This document shows, one piece after another, positions 13,486 through 25,600 of a DNA stretch of 64,000 nucleotides. Location: the NCBI GenBank assembly GCA_963575645.1, contig OY754472.1, positions 28,149,401 to 28,213,400 on the forward strand. Reading direction: 5' to 3'. The DNA comes from Xanthostigma xanthostigma. Lineage: Eukaryota > Arthropoda > Insecta > Raphidioptera > Raphidiidae. Under the pieces are notes generated by a model. That model was given only the letters and a program-made list of their open reading frames with translations. It was not told the DNA's origin and did no database searches. The position numbers and the translations under genes were made by a program. Each line of letters opens with the position of its first letter. Within the stretch, counting starts at the first letter, position 1.

Positions 13486-13505
13486 ATTAAACGAGCACTA
13501 GTATA

Positions 13506-14352
13506 CAATCAATCTGGCGAAAAAAAAATCATTTCGTATCAAAACCACCCAAAAAGGTGAAACTTGGTGAGTCGTTAGAGAATGATGAAAAAAAGGTTAC
13601 CTGGCAATGGCCACCTGGTACCTGTTCAAATAGTCAAAAAAAACTCAAAAATATTTTGAAATGCATTTTTCTCAAAAACTATGCATTTTACAGAAAAATT
13701 TATTGAACAAAAAATGTAGAGGGCATCGTTATCTACAATTAATGTCATTGGTGCTATGTTGTACAACAAAAAATGTGCGCAGTAGGTGGCGCTAAAGTGC
13801 CAAAAAAAGTGTTTTTCCACTTTTTTGCCCTGAAATTTTTATTTTTCAGTTACGATTCAAATGAAAAAATTATTCCTTTTTATTTTATAAACAACTTTTA
13901 TTTCAACATTTTTTTCATACAACTTACTTTTCATACAACTTATTTTCACTTCAACAAGCTGCAGCTCTGAAACGGTAAGTTGTATGAAAAAAATGTTGAG
14001 ATAAAAGTTGTTTATAAAATAAAATGGAACAATTTTTCCATTTGAATCGTAACTGAAAAATGAAAATTTCAGAGCAAAAAAGTGGAAAAACACTTTTTTT
14101 GGCACTTAAGCGCCACCTACTGCGCATATTTTTTGTTGTACAACATAGCACCAATGACATTAATTGTAGATAACGATGCCCTCTACATTGCATTTCAAAA
14201 TATTTTTGAGTTTTTTTTGACTATTTAAACAGGTATTTGAACAGGTACCAGGTGGCCATTGCCAGGTAACCTTTTTTTTCATCATTCTCTAACGACTCGC
14301 CACGTTTCATCTTTTTGGGTGGTTTTGTTGAGGTTTTTGCCAGATTGACTGT
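13506..14352. mobile_element. Foldback element, ~400-bp arms
   Basis: Arms start CAATCTGGC and end GCCAGATTG; they contain 'ggttacctggcaatggccacc' and 'gcgctaaagtgcc' on both sides and meet at about 13955. The four ORFs here are mirror translations of the arms and not genes. Confidence 0.8.
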
Positions 14353-14369
14353 ACTACATTCTGACTATT

Positions 14370-15070
14370 ACAGTAAGGGTACTAGGGGCTATAGTGCCCA
14401 AGGCAGCAAAAATCCGGGGGGCGGCGGCTTTTGGAACGTGGGAAGAAAATTTTTTTTTCGCGTTTCAGAAAATTCCTCAAAAGTGCAATAGGGTATATGC
14501 ATGTAACATTATATTTAGTTTAAATTTTGTTTTTTTGTAATCTTTATTGCAATTGATTAAACTCTAAATAGTTTATTCTTTTTAAATTTTTGCTAAATAA
14601 TAAATATTAATTAAATAAAAATGCAATAAATACGCACGAAATATAAAATATCGAAACGCAATGCTATTGATTCGACCGTAGTGTGACGTCAAAAAACACG
14701 TTAACATATGGTTGCCATAGAATTATTGCATCTTTTTGAATACAAATGTATTTAAACAAAATTGTTGACATGTTATATGACGTCACAACTCACAGATCTC
14801 CCGCGCAAAACGCCATCGCATCGGCACGACCCAGTGATTGTGATTTTTTTTTTTTAAGAACTGCCCCCAAACGCCTTAAACGGCTTATATAACACTTATA
14901 TGTTATATAAAATAATAATTGTTTAATTCCAGTGGATACTTTGAACCGAAAATTGTATACCGAACCACTCATTTTATTTAGGTTTTAGGTAATGGGCCGG
15001 CATTTTTCACGGTGCTCCAGGGCGGCACTTACGGTAAATCCAGCCTTGGTGCTATATTAATAATAATCTT
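14370..15070. repeat. Repeat-derived stretch with a dispersed AT-rich segment
   Basis: Bases about 14490-14830 ('gggtatatgcatgtaac' to 'tgacgtcacaactcacagatct') recur at about 34996-35300 with high identity; the later part of that family recurs at 48700-48930. The flanks 'ggggggcggcggc' and 'cagggcggcac' are GC-rich. Confidence 0.6.
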
Positions 15071-15870
15071 TGTTTTAAAACTGGCAATAGGAAATAATAA
15101 TCCTTCTTAGAAATCGCGACAACTGGTTTATCTTCATACGTGAATCCCTAAAGATTGGCGCCGCCTCCATCATTTCCAGTGATAACATGGACATAACAAA
15201 ATCTGGCTGTTGATATTATTTGTGTACATTAAACGACGGGAAATGTATAAAATTAATAATGAGCAAGAAACGTTATCGCAAGGTCAAATGATAAATAAGT
15301 CCAATAATAATCCAAGTTCAAACACAGAATGGCCAATATTCTGGTTGACGTGGTGCCAATCGGCCTGTAATTGAATTAAACTTTAAAGAATTCTTATTTT
15401 TTTTGCATGCGTCGATCAAATTAATGAATTAATAAGTAAGGTTTACACGATACAAGTTCTTGGGTTCGGTAACTGAATTGTAATTTGCACTGTCGGCCTC
15501 GTTTACGCGCTTCCGGTTACTGGAGTCAATAACTCCTAAAATAATGCTGAAGCCTGTCTAGACGTTTCCAGTTGCACCAGTATCATGTAAAAATTGATAG
15601 TGGAGCTGTGGGAGTATCCGCACTGGAATTGAGATTGGCAGTGTTCCGATTGGAATGAAAATTGTACTTATACGCGGCCAGCAGCAATCCCGTGCTGGAC
15701 ACTCTTGCCCGAGTTACTTAGACTGGAGATAAAAGATAGAATTGATTCCAGAATTAAATGATACATCTTTTTATCCGACTGCGGCGCAGCCAAAAAGGAA
15801 GAGTTACAAGTATAGCAGTCTATCAAAGTGTGTATTTACGGATGTTCCACCGTAGCGCCTAAACTATTCA
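15071..15870. other. Non-coding stretch, nothing recognised
   Basis: No exon-like frame and no clear inverted repeat seen. Confidence 0.4.
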
Positions 15871-15897
15871 TCCGATTTTGATAAATAAGGTGTCACT

Positions 15898-16130
15898 CGA
15901 TTCGTTATTATAGTCTGGGTAACATACGCTACATTTATTTTTCAATTTTGGTTTCAGGGGTGAGCAAATTGGAAACAAATAAAAAATAATTTCAAAAAAA
16001 AATAATTTAAATAAAAAATAATTTCAAAAACCCGACTATGGTCCGGGCAACATTGGCTACATTTATTTTTGAATTTTGGTCCCGGGGGTGAGCAAATTGA
16101 AAACAAATAAAAGATAAGTTCAAAAAAAAA
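15898..16130. repeat. Direct repeat of ~125 bp
   Basis: 'ggtaacatacgctacatttattttt...ggggtgagcaaattgg' at about 15918 recurs at about 16045. The same text also occurs near 40790 in the family B repeat. Confidence 0.6.
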
Positions 16131-16132
16131 TA

Positions 16133-16421
16133 ATTAATTAAATAAAAATTAAGTTCAAAAACTAAAACCCAACTACTGAAAAGTATGAAACAAGAAAATA
16201 TTCTCATCTGAGGATAGCCGTGGTCGTATGCCACCCACCTTAACAAAACACTACATTTTAACAATAGAAAGCGATCATAAGCTTTAGGGTAATATACATC
16301 TGCCGGCGCCATATGACCATATATATGAGGTGGCATACGACCACGGCTAAACTCAGATGAGAATATTTTCTTGTTTCATACTTTTCAGTAGTCGGGTTTT
16401 AGTTTCTGAACTTAATTTTTA
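16133..16421. mobile_element. Foldback element, ~105-bp arms
   Basis: AAATTAAGTTCAGAAAC-type ends; arms contain 'actgaaaagtatgaaacaag' and 'gccgtggtcgtatgccacc' and their inverses. Confidence 0.75.
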
Positions 16422-16497
16422 TTACGTAAGAAATATATGATCTAAGTTGTCCCGGAATGATACTTGTACTATTTAGAAATGACTTCTTAAGTAAAAT

Positions 16498-16620
16498 TTC
16501 AATGTTTAGTTTTTTTAAGTAAAACTTCTTTTGGTACGGTAGGGTAAAATTGCCCTAAACTGGTGGCGAGGTAGAACAGTTGCCTCGTAATCGAAGGTTC
16601 GTCGCGAGAGATGAGTAATC
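16498..16620. repeat. Dispersed repeat with inverted copy at 43290-43465
   Basis: 'aagtaaaacttcttttggtac' and 'ggtagggtaaaattg' plus 'gaggtagaacagttgcctcg' recur inverted at 43290-43465. Confidence 0.55.
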
Positions 16621-17319
16621 TGGATTTATGATCTCCAATCCTCCCTAACCTACAAAATTTAATGATTGCAATAAAAATATAGATTTGCATTCCGAGTGGA
16701 TGAATGAACCATTCACCACCATAATACGATGCGTGGTGCTTCTGGAAAGATATAAAGCTGCAATAAATTGTGAAATATAGTGCGCACAATGAATTGATAT
16801 AGCTTATAGATTTTCTGTTCGTTCGTATTACCATTGCCTAGGGGGGGAGGCAGGTGGATCTGGCCCACCCTAGTATCCTCGCGACCCACCCCAGAATATT
16901 AATTATTCACGTACAAATATATAACAAGTTAAATTTACAATAATCACATATTTTCTTTGTCATGTTTCTCCAGAAAGTCGTGTTGATCGATTTCGCTTCT
17001 ATGAATAGTTTTCAAATTATGTGTAAATGGCAGCTGATAATGGTAGATAGAGTTGAAAATTTGCCCCCCCCCCCCCAAGATTACTAACAAATAATTTTGA
17101 AATGTCGACAAATTTTGTTGAATGTGACAAGTTGTTTTTGAATAAAGCTATCTGGACTATAAGATGTTATGTAAGGTTTTAATAACATCATAATTAGAGA
17201 AGCCATTGTAAACAAAGAGCCGTGTCCACTGTACACAAATAAGTAGCTCTTCTCATTATTTAAGACTTGTAAATATCATGTACTTGAGTTCTTTACTTTG
17301 TAGGTAAATCTTATTGATA

Positions 17320-17675
17320 ATCTATACTACTAATACTTATATAAAGCTGAAGAGTTTGTTTGTTTGTTTGGCTGAAAGCGCTAATCTCAGGAACTACTAG
17401 TTCGAATGGAATTTTTTTTTGTTGGGTAGCCCATTTATCGAAGAAGGCTATAGGCTATATAATATCACGCTACGACCAATAGGAGCGTAGTATCAATGAA
17501 AGTTGCAAAATGTAACTCATTTGTCCGTCTGACAAAAACTTTTGAACGGTAACTCCGATCATCATGAAATTTGGACACAACATTCATCTCGGTAAACTAA
17601 GATGAATGTGTGTACTCATGTCCCTCCCCCCATTTGTTCTTTTGCACCCGGGTGAAACCCGACGGGACCGCTAGT
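17320..17675 (+). mobile_element. Dispersed repeat family A, copy 2 (full)
   Basis: Runs from 'ctatactactaatac' through 'aaagctgaagagtttg' to CACCCGGGTGAAACCCGACG and 'gaccgctagt'. It is the most complete + strand copy and is followed directly by the hairpin repeat of 5660. Confidence 0.7.
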
Positions 17676-17838
17676 CATATATAAATACGGGAAAGAAAAA
17701 TTGTGGTACCTACCGATTTGAGCGTGTTAATTCGCCCACATTGTGATGAAACATACATAGTTCTCTTAGTTTTAATGACGAGAAGTGCTCAATATATGTT
17801 TCATAAAGATGTGTAGGAATTAATACAGGTAAAATCGA
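17676..17838. repeat. Short hairpin repeat, copy 2
   Basis: A close copy of 5660-5822, same orientation, with more substitutions in the right arm. Confidence 0.6.
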
Positions 17839-17971
17839 GATAACCATGGCTCAGCAACTTTTATTGAACAAAAGAATAATGTATATTTTTAAACGCTTTA
17901 TATTAGTTTGGGTTGTAACTATGTATGTAACTAACTATGTATGTATGTCCGTAACGGAATCTTTGAGCATA

Positions 17972-18423
17972 ATTTTCACCAATTTCCCGAAGTCTGATTA
18001 ATTTGAAACTTTGCATACGTATCAAGGACCGATGACAATGCAATAATTTGATAACAGTTTCCCATTATCCTTATTAGGACCCCCAGGATTAATAAATTCT
18101 TTTATAGATCCTCTGTAGTAAACGCTTTATTTTCACCAATTTCCCGAAGTCTGATTAATTTGAAACTTTGCATACGTATCAAGGACCGATGACAATGCAA
18201 TAATTTGATAACAGTTTCCCATTATCCTTATTAGGACCCCCAGGATTAATAAATTCTTTTATAGATCCTCAAACTAAAAAGTGAAAAATAAAATATAGTT
18301 TAAACCGATGACAATGCAATAATTTGATAACAGTTTCCCATTATCCTTATTAGGACCCCCAGGATTAATAAATTCTTTTATAGATCCTCAAACTAAAAAG
18401 TGAAAAATAAAATATAGTTTAAA
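17972..18423. repeat. Two stacked recent tandem duplications (157 bp, then 119 bp)
   Basis: Bases from 17972 recur exactly from 18129 (period 157). A 119-bp unit including 'ccgatgacaatgcaataat' and 'aaactaaaaagtgaaaaata' then recurs from 18304. The copies look identical, so the events are recent, or they are assembly artefacts. Confidence 0.85.
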
Positions 18424-18620
18424 AAAAACTAAAAAACACGCTTTATATCGGACTAAAAAGTAAAAAATAATTGTTTTAAAATAAGCTTAAAAAGCGTGGG
18501 GCGCTTTGTTCCACATTTTCGTACATCGAGCGCCCAACGCTTTTTAAGCTTATTTTAAAACAATTATTTTTTACTTTTTAGTCCGATATAAAGCGTGTTT
18601 TTTAGTTTTTTTTAAACTAT
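18415..18620. mobile_element. Near-perfect foldback, ~85-bp arms
   Basis: Arms carry 'cacgctttatatcggacta' and 'ttttaaaataagcttaaaaagcg' and their inverses. The 39-bp loop itself has GGGCGCT/AGCGCCC. It directly follows the tandem duplications. Confidence 0.85.
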
Positions 18621-19740
18621 ATTTTTTTAGTAACAAAAAGAAAAACAATACTTTTTATTGTATTTATTTATGGCTAAAAATAACTGCAAGCAAAATAAAT
18701 GTTTTTCTCTTATATACATTATAATTAAAATAACTTAAAAATATTTGTTTTATTTATAAAAACAAAAGAGATATATTTTTCCTATAGTCGGCTTAGTGAT
18801 TATATTTTGTATTATATCCGATTAACAGCAAAGACAAGTGCATTTAGTAAACTTAACTTTAACTATATGCAAATAGAACAGAATAATTAATTGCAAGTAA
18901 TTAGGTCACTTCGAATAATAATATACTTACATGTACAGTACACAAAAGACAATACTGAAAATACCTACAGTTTACATAAAATATACCTTACCTATATTAA
19001 TTATATATTTTTAAAATATAGGTACATATAAAAAATATGCATTTAGTTTTTTAGACAACTGATCATTGAAACAGTTTTTAAAAATCGGTCAAGTGTGAGT
19101 CGGACTCGCTCACGAAGGGTTCCGTACAGTATGTACTTTTTAAATACTTTTGTAAAAGAAACAAGAGAGGCGCTATAATAATATGTAACCAGTGGGAGTA
19201 TGCAAGTAATTCAAGAATTTCAAAGTGTGGAATTTTACAGAATACACCCCGGCGATTTTATATTATAAACACTTTTCTTACAAAAATTTCTTGTAGAATA
19301 AAATAGTATAAAGTTTTGAAAAATATACCATTATATCAAAAAACAACGTTATGGCAAATATCTCTGTTGCGCATGCGCCGATTTCCCAAAAAAAAATTAC
19401 AAAACTAGAATAATAAACCATTATGAGAAATATACCATTATTATATAAAACAACGTTATTGCGTATATTTCTTTTGCGCATGCGACAATTGGTCCCAAAA
19501 AAATTACAAAACTTTTGTAAACATAGATAGAATATTAAACCGTTATGAAAAGTATACCGTTAAACTTATTATATAAAAAAACATTACCAATTTTAAATGT
19601 ACAAAATTCTGATACCGATAATTTTTAATATATATTTTAATAGAATAAAAAAAAAGTTTTTTTGATTAATATAACTTGATTATTATTTGACAATATGACA
19701 ATAAAAACTTTAATTACAAATCAAATAATTCTAATATATA
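18621..19740. other. AT-rich stretch with dispersed repeat debris
   Basis: Contains 'aagtgtgagtcggactcgctcac' at about 19090 and diverged repeats of 'accattatataaaa.aacgttat.gc' with 'gcgcatgcg' about every 130 bp (19330, 19440, 19560, 19850, 19970). No gene seen. Confidence 0.5.
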
Positions 19741-19751
19741 ATATGTAAGCC

Positions 19752-19782
19752 CTGAGGAAGGAAATATATTTTCCGAAACGTC
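19752..19782 (+). ncRNA. Hammerhead-like ribozyme core 1
   Basis: CTGAGGA, one extra A, stem II GGAAA-TATAT-TTTCC, GAAAC, then GTC. This is the type I hammerhead arrangement with minimal stem III described for Penelope-like retroelements. The extra base between CTGANGA and stem II is non-canonical. Confidence 0.55.
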
Positions 19783-20149
19783 GGCAGCATATAGGTACCA
19801 TTAGAAATCATTTATAGCCTTCTCCGAAATAATTCATCCTTTCTTATAAAAAACAACCTTATAATACATATTTCTTCTACGCATGCGCCGATTTTTCTCA
19901 ATTTATTTTACAAAATTCCTGTAAGACAAAATAATAAACCGTTATGAAAAGTAGGTATACTATTATCTTATAAAAACAACATTATAATATATATATTTCT
20001 TTTGCGCTTACGCCGACGTCTATCAAAAACAATAGGCCTCTTCATATTTGCATATCAAATATCCTCCCAAAATTTGGTTTCTTTCCGCTCATCCGTGGTG
20101 TTGGAATGGTAAAAAATGTCAAAAATGACGTTTGCATCTGGCAAGGTAT

Positions 20150-20985
20150 AATTAGTTATTCAAATCGTTAACTCAGAAGGTGTTGCATTTCTCAAAATAT
20201 TAATGTCTAAACACTGACTAATATTTGAAATGACATTCGTTTGTGAACAAATTCAATCTTTTTATTTTAAAACAGAACATACGCAATCTTTAAATGTCCC
20301 ATATATATGTGTGCAACAGACGAAAATAGCCGATTCGTGTCGTGTACGCTATGTATTAGACCAAATTGAATTTATACAGCTTGTTTTCTGATTAAAGATG
20401 TATAAAAAAAGTGTTTCGGCGAATTCTGTTATACAAAATCTATGTAAAATTTTCTCCTCTTTCGTTTAAGACATGTCACGAAACGATCTGATTTAAATTG
20501 AGCGAATTATAAGCAAAAAACTTAGTTTGCTCCTCGTTTGGGAGTTTTGGGGGGTTTTTCATTATATTTTGTTGTTCTAGCGGCAATAGAAATACACATT
20601 CTGTGAAAATTTCAACTCTCTACCTATTACGGTTCTTGAGATACAGCTCGCTGACAGACAGACGAACGGACCGCGGAGGCTTAGTAATAGGATCCCGTTG
20701 ACCACCCTTCGGGTACGGAACCCTAATAAAAATGATCATTATATATATACACTGTGTTGCTTAAGGAGGTTGGGTAGGCACTTGTGCAAGGGGCGTGGTG
20801 CGGGGAAAACTCTATGCTTATACACAAGCCTCCTAAGCTTATATATGGTTGCCAATTACTTATTGAAAATTTATGTAAAACTCACTAAATCGGGATCTTT
20901 GTATTTTGTTTAAATTAGTTTCTCATTACTGGGAAAAGTTCTAGTTTTTTTTTTTAGGAGTTTACTCCTTAAGAAACGATTTTGA
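20150..20985 (+). mobile_element. Dispersed repeat family B, reference copy
   Basis: Contains 'gaattctgttatacaaaatc', 'ttgggagttttggggggttt', 'gttgttctagcggcaatag', 'tattacggttcttgagatac' and 'cttcgggtacggaaccc', ending near 'aggagtttactcctt'. Interrupted copies lie at 55148-58380 (same strand) and 61350-62880 (inverted); partial copies near 15900 and 40740. Confidence 0.7.
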
Positions 20986-21009
20986 GTTATAAGGCCCGGT
21001 ACGGAAATT

Positions 21010-21290
21010 TTATGAGTATAGTAAAATCAATTGGTGAGGCGTTACGCTTGACCGCTTCAAGTGTAGCGTTACGCTCGTCCGCTTCAAAAGAGACAAACGT
21101 ATATATCTGTAGGATTTAACGTCGAAAAGAATGAGATAGAATACATTACACAGCGTGAGATGAAATACATTACACTTGTGTGATGCTAGACTAATCTTGT
21201 ATATATGTATAGATACAAACATATATATCTGTAGGATTTAACGTGCGAAAGAATGAGATGGAATACATTACACAGCGTATCTAAGGAGTA
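21010..21290. repeat. Short direct repeats
   Basis: 'atatatctgtaggatttaac' with 'gaatgagat.gaatacattac' occurs twice (about 21090 and 21221), and 'gcgttacgct.g.ccgcttca' occurs twice near 21040. Confidence 0.65.
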
Positions 21291-21546
21291 ACCTCCAGTC
21301 GTGCGTCGGACACACAAACACTTTTTTTTCTATTAACTTTGAAAATGTATATTTCATAGCATAGTCATTTTTGAAATTAATCCTATCATGACTTATGTTA
21401 GATTTTATGAGTTTTTTTGTTGTTTTATTGCATGTGTTAAAAATATATTTTGAATTTTATTTTTTCAACAACGAGACTCCATAACGTTCAAAATTTGAGA
21501 TAATATGATGTATATCACTTTAATATTTGTCAAGAGAGTTATAGGG

Positions 21547-21845
21547 CAGGGGTGGCGAACCTATGGCACGCGTTCCACAGGTGATAGACTATTGTTGACA
21601 CGGCGTTGATTGAGGTGCAAAATCGAAATATTAAAAATATGCTAGATGCCGAAAACAATGAACTATCATCAAATAACAAATACGAAAAAGTTACATGGCG
21701 CTCAATGTCTTATCAAAATTATTATTTTTATCTAGATGTTTGATTCATTTCTTTGACAATTAAATTTCTTTGGTTGCTTGTCGGCACCGGCAGGACATTT
21801 TTGAAAAAAATTGGCACGTTAGTGTGGCAAGATTCGACACTCCTG
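21547..21845. mobile_element. hAT-type MITE (299 bp)
   Basis: Ends CAGGGGTGGCGAACC and ..TTCGACACTCCTG; flanks ttataggg / tcatagga agree at 6 of 8 positions, as expected for an aged 8-bp duplication. CAGGGGT-type ends are typical of hAT elements. Confidence 0.7.
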
Positions 21846-21896
21846 TCATAGGAAATTAGCGCGTAATTTAAACATTTGAAAAAATGTCTTCTTTAT

Positions 21897-21977
21897 TTAA
21901 TAAGAAAAAATTCGCAGGTTTGTGGACAATAGTTATATTTATAATTGTCCACAAACCTGCGAATTTTTTCTTATTAA
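21897..21977. repeat. Perfect hairpin, ~36-bp arms
   Basis: TTAATAAGAAAAAATTCGCA and AGGTTTGTGGACAAT, short AT loop, exact inverse. The same 'tcgcagg' arm with a larger loop recurs at 34953-35600. Confidence 0.8.
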
Positions 21978-22252
21978 CTATTATCAATGGACACGATATC
22001 TAATATATATTTCTTCTTTATATTTTAGAACTAAACAGTAAAGAAATAATGCATGTCCTATTTACAATTTTAGATTTTATAGCCGTTTTTTTCTCAAAAT
22101 AAAGAGAAAAAAACACAAAGCGTAATTCGTGATGTGGTTTTCTTGATGATCGAGTAGAACGCGTTCTGACAATTAAGTAAAAATCAACTATAGATAGCTT
22201 GTGCTAAAGAAGTGTAAAAGGAACGTTTTTTTTTTGCAGCCTATCGTATACG

Positions 22253-22644
22253 ATGGATGACCCGACGATGACCCAGGCAAACGTTCCTCAGGACCAGATT
22301 GACGGACAGCTGCCGTCGTCACCGCTATGCCACGTGCTGAGATCAAACACAACAGTCGTAATTGCGTCGCAGTCGCAGCTGCAGCAGTCGTCGCCACCTG
22401 CTTGCACAACACATTTCCCTCTACCTCCGTCGGACATAACATCGCCTCCGTTCAGTTCGCTGCCCGGCGAACAAACACTGAACCTGGGCCGAATCGGTGA
22501 AGACATTCTGGCGCTGTCCAACTATAGATTCTACTTGAAGACTGGCGACAACAATTACAATATACCTCTGGGACTCGTTGAACAATGCGAAATTAGGGAA
22601 ATATTGCACATGCACATCGCATGCAAGGATGCACGATCTGTCAG
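22253..22644 (+). CDS. Mtmr3: Mtmr3 coding exon 1 (N-terminus, first half of PH-GRAM)
   Basis: Encodes residues 1-130 plus two bases of Arg131. The ATG follows an AG acceptor at 22238-22239 by 13 bases. The first ~75 residues are polar, Gln/Ser/Pro-rich and not conserved. From about residue 83 the text [14 protein letters not shown] and [14 protein letters not shown] is the start of the MTMR3/4 PH-GRAM domain. The donor is GTATTC after TCTGTCAG. The open frame runs on into a hAT-like MITE at 22693, so the unspliced ORF is longer than the exon. Confidence 0.93.
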
Positions 22645-25600
22645 GTATTCACTCTGTCGTAATAAGAAAATGAAGATACTCTTCATAGGTATTAGTGATG
22701 TGCCGGATATCCGTATCCGCGAATATCTGAGGGAGAAGAAAGATCCGTATCCGTTAGTTTTTGGCGGATCTTTTACGGATCTTTTAACTTATTAATTTTC
22801 AATTCATGTATGAAATTTTATATATACAAGTGATTAGGTAATAATGAAAAGCTGTTAAATTCCATTCAGATTATTTTTTATTTTTTTAAATAGTATTTGG
22901 CACCTTTATATTGCAAACATTTATCGTAGTGAGTACCATACTAATAGTACATAACTCAAAGGTACTAAATCAACTAAAAAATGAGATATTGCACATCGAT
23001 CTTTGGAAAGAGACAATCTGTTATGAGAGTTAACTCTTAAAGAGGTCAATAACTTTTTCCCATAACAGATAGTTTCTTTTCAAAGGTTGATGTGCAATAT
23101 TTACAGCCGTGTACTCTAAGAAAGTTAAGATCCGTATCCGTATCCGCGGATCTTGAAACCAAAAATCCGTATTCAGATCCGTATCCGCGGATATACATTT
23201 TTAACGATCCGGCACATCACTAATAGATATCTAGTATTCAAGATATTTACGAAATATGTAAACTTACGATGTACCAAATAGTAAAAACACATGAAAATTC
23301 TACAGAATATTTTCTCTTCTCAGCGATCGTTTCGGACATTAAGTCCATCATCAGGAGTACAGACATAGGTATACTGAATTATTTGAAAATGCAATTGTTT
23401 ATAAAGGGTTACCGAAAATTGCCTGGGTTAATCATAAACTTAATCCAGTTAGGCGAGGAGCCAGCAATCCTGAAAGCTCCGTGATTAAGGATAATACAAT
23501 TTTTAATGAAAATTGAAAGTTTACACGTAGACGAACAAGATGCGCTTGGTCGGCGTGGATTTTATTAGCTGAAACTGTTAATAAATTATATATTGTTAAA
23601 TGTCTTTAATGTTTCCCTGTCATCGCGGATTTTGATCTTTCCTACGTAATTTTGTGCAAAATTTCGTACTTATTCAGAAAAAATCCGGCCGACCGATGTT
23701 TCTTAGCCGGAAAGGTCCCGCAAACCTATTTAAATGATGATGTGATAGGGGATACAATTTCTCCATTATCACGAAATCCTTTTTTTTTTTATTTTACGTG
23801 TTTTAATGTCAATTTCAAAAATATCTTGGTATGCGTGCTTAGAAACAGCCGGACGTATCGCGCATACCAGTTTTTATTATATATAGTTATATAGTATATA
23901 TAGGTATAGTTATATTATAATATAATATAACTATTTATTATGTACTATATACTAGGTATATAACTATATAATAAAAACTGGTATGCGCGATACTTCCGTA
24001 AAATAAAAAAAAAGGATTCCGTGATAATGGAGAAATTGTACCCTTTATCACATCATCATTTAAATAGGTTTGCGGGACCTTTCCGGCTAAAAAACATTGG
24101 TCGGCCGGATTTTTTCTGAATAAGTACGAAATTTTGCACAAAATTACCTACCTATAGGAAAGATCAAAATCCACGATGACAGGGAAACATTAAAGACCTT
24201 TAACAATATATAATTTATTTTAAAACATTTTCGGCTAATAAAATCCACGCCGACCAAGCGCATCTTATTCGTCTAAGTGTAAACTTTCAATTTTCATTAA
24301 AAATTGTATTATCCTTAATCACGGAGCTTTCAGGATTGCTGGCTCCCGGACTATGTTATTAAGTTTATGATTAACCCAGGTAATTTTCGGTAACCCTTTA
24401 TCCTATTGCGTAAGTCGCACCAAGCAAGACACATTTACAAAATTTCATTAAAATGGTTCAGTGGTTTCGGAGATTAGCGCGGCCAAAATTATGGCACGAG
24501 AATTTTATATATTTTGCGGCATATAATAATAACTGCTTTCATTTATTTTTCAGGTGCACGTTTAGTACTGGCGAACAGAGCTTAGAATGGCTGAAACATT
24601 TACAAAGAGCTATTGAACCACCACACAAGCTCCAGGATATATTTGCTTTCAAGTTCTTCACGGCTGTTGAGAGGGACAAGGCTGATAATACAAGAAAGCG
24701 TCTAACAGATGAGGCTCGATATTCGCCAGACGAAATGTTTAAATCTGAAGTCACAAGGCTTGGGTAAAGAATTTTTTTTTATCCGTCATATTATTTAAGA
24801 AAGTTTATATAATACTAGTGGCTTGGTTAGGCTTCGCTCAAATTTCTAGATTGCTACCGTTTTTTCGTCCTTTTACGTTGCAAAATTGATCTCTACGAAA
24901 AGCGATTTTATTTTAGCGCGATAATATATAACCATTTCCTAAACGACTGGACCGATTTTGACGGAACTTTCACTGCAGATTGCTAATAGCTCACGTACTA
25001 CTTTTTACGAAGTGTTTGATGCGCGTAGAAATTTTGACCAGTGGTACAGATAGGATAGATGAACAAGAAAAAATATGTTTGCCTAACTTACCGTGATACT
25101 ACAGGTACTGCGCATACAAGTAATGCGTCCAAAAATTTATGTCAAAAAAAGTGTCTGATTGAAAGAAATCATCTATGCATGCTTTGATTAATTGGAACAT
25201 ATTATGTAGATAACCATACCAATGAATAACAAATATCGTATTTAATACTAGCCATTACCCGCACACCGCACGCGATTTAATACAAAAACAATAATCCGAT
25301 CAAAATGGAATGTGTTTCCTTCTTTTGTAATTTGTAGAAAAATGTCAATAATATGGGCAAGATTATAATTTAAGGTACAGTGATGTGGTTATACCATTAA
25401 ATGTATCTCCTACTAAAGGCTGTCATCGACAATGTTATACACATTTCACAAGTTTAAAGCTTAATATCACAAAGGCTGCTTGTCGCGCGGGCTAATAATT
25501 GCGGATGGTTGTGTCTGAACGCGCGCTTTAAAAATTGTTTTCTTGCAATTAGATCATACTTTTTTGTTTGCTTAGGTATTTTTTATTTGTTCCTTTATAT

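Noticed and set aside
13773..14193. Phe-rich ORFs on both strands around 14 kb
   Set aside because: Mirror images of the foldback arms.
22253..22795. 180-residue ORF as a complete small protein
   Set aside because: Only the first 130 residues are Mtmr3 exon 1; the rest reads through the donor into a hAT MITE.
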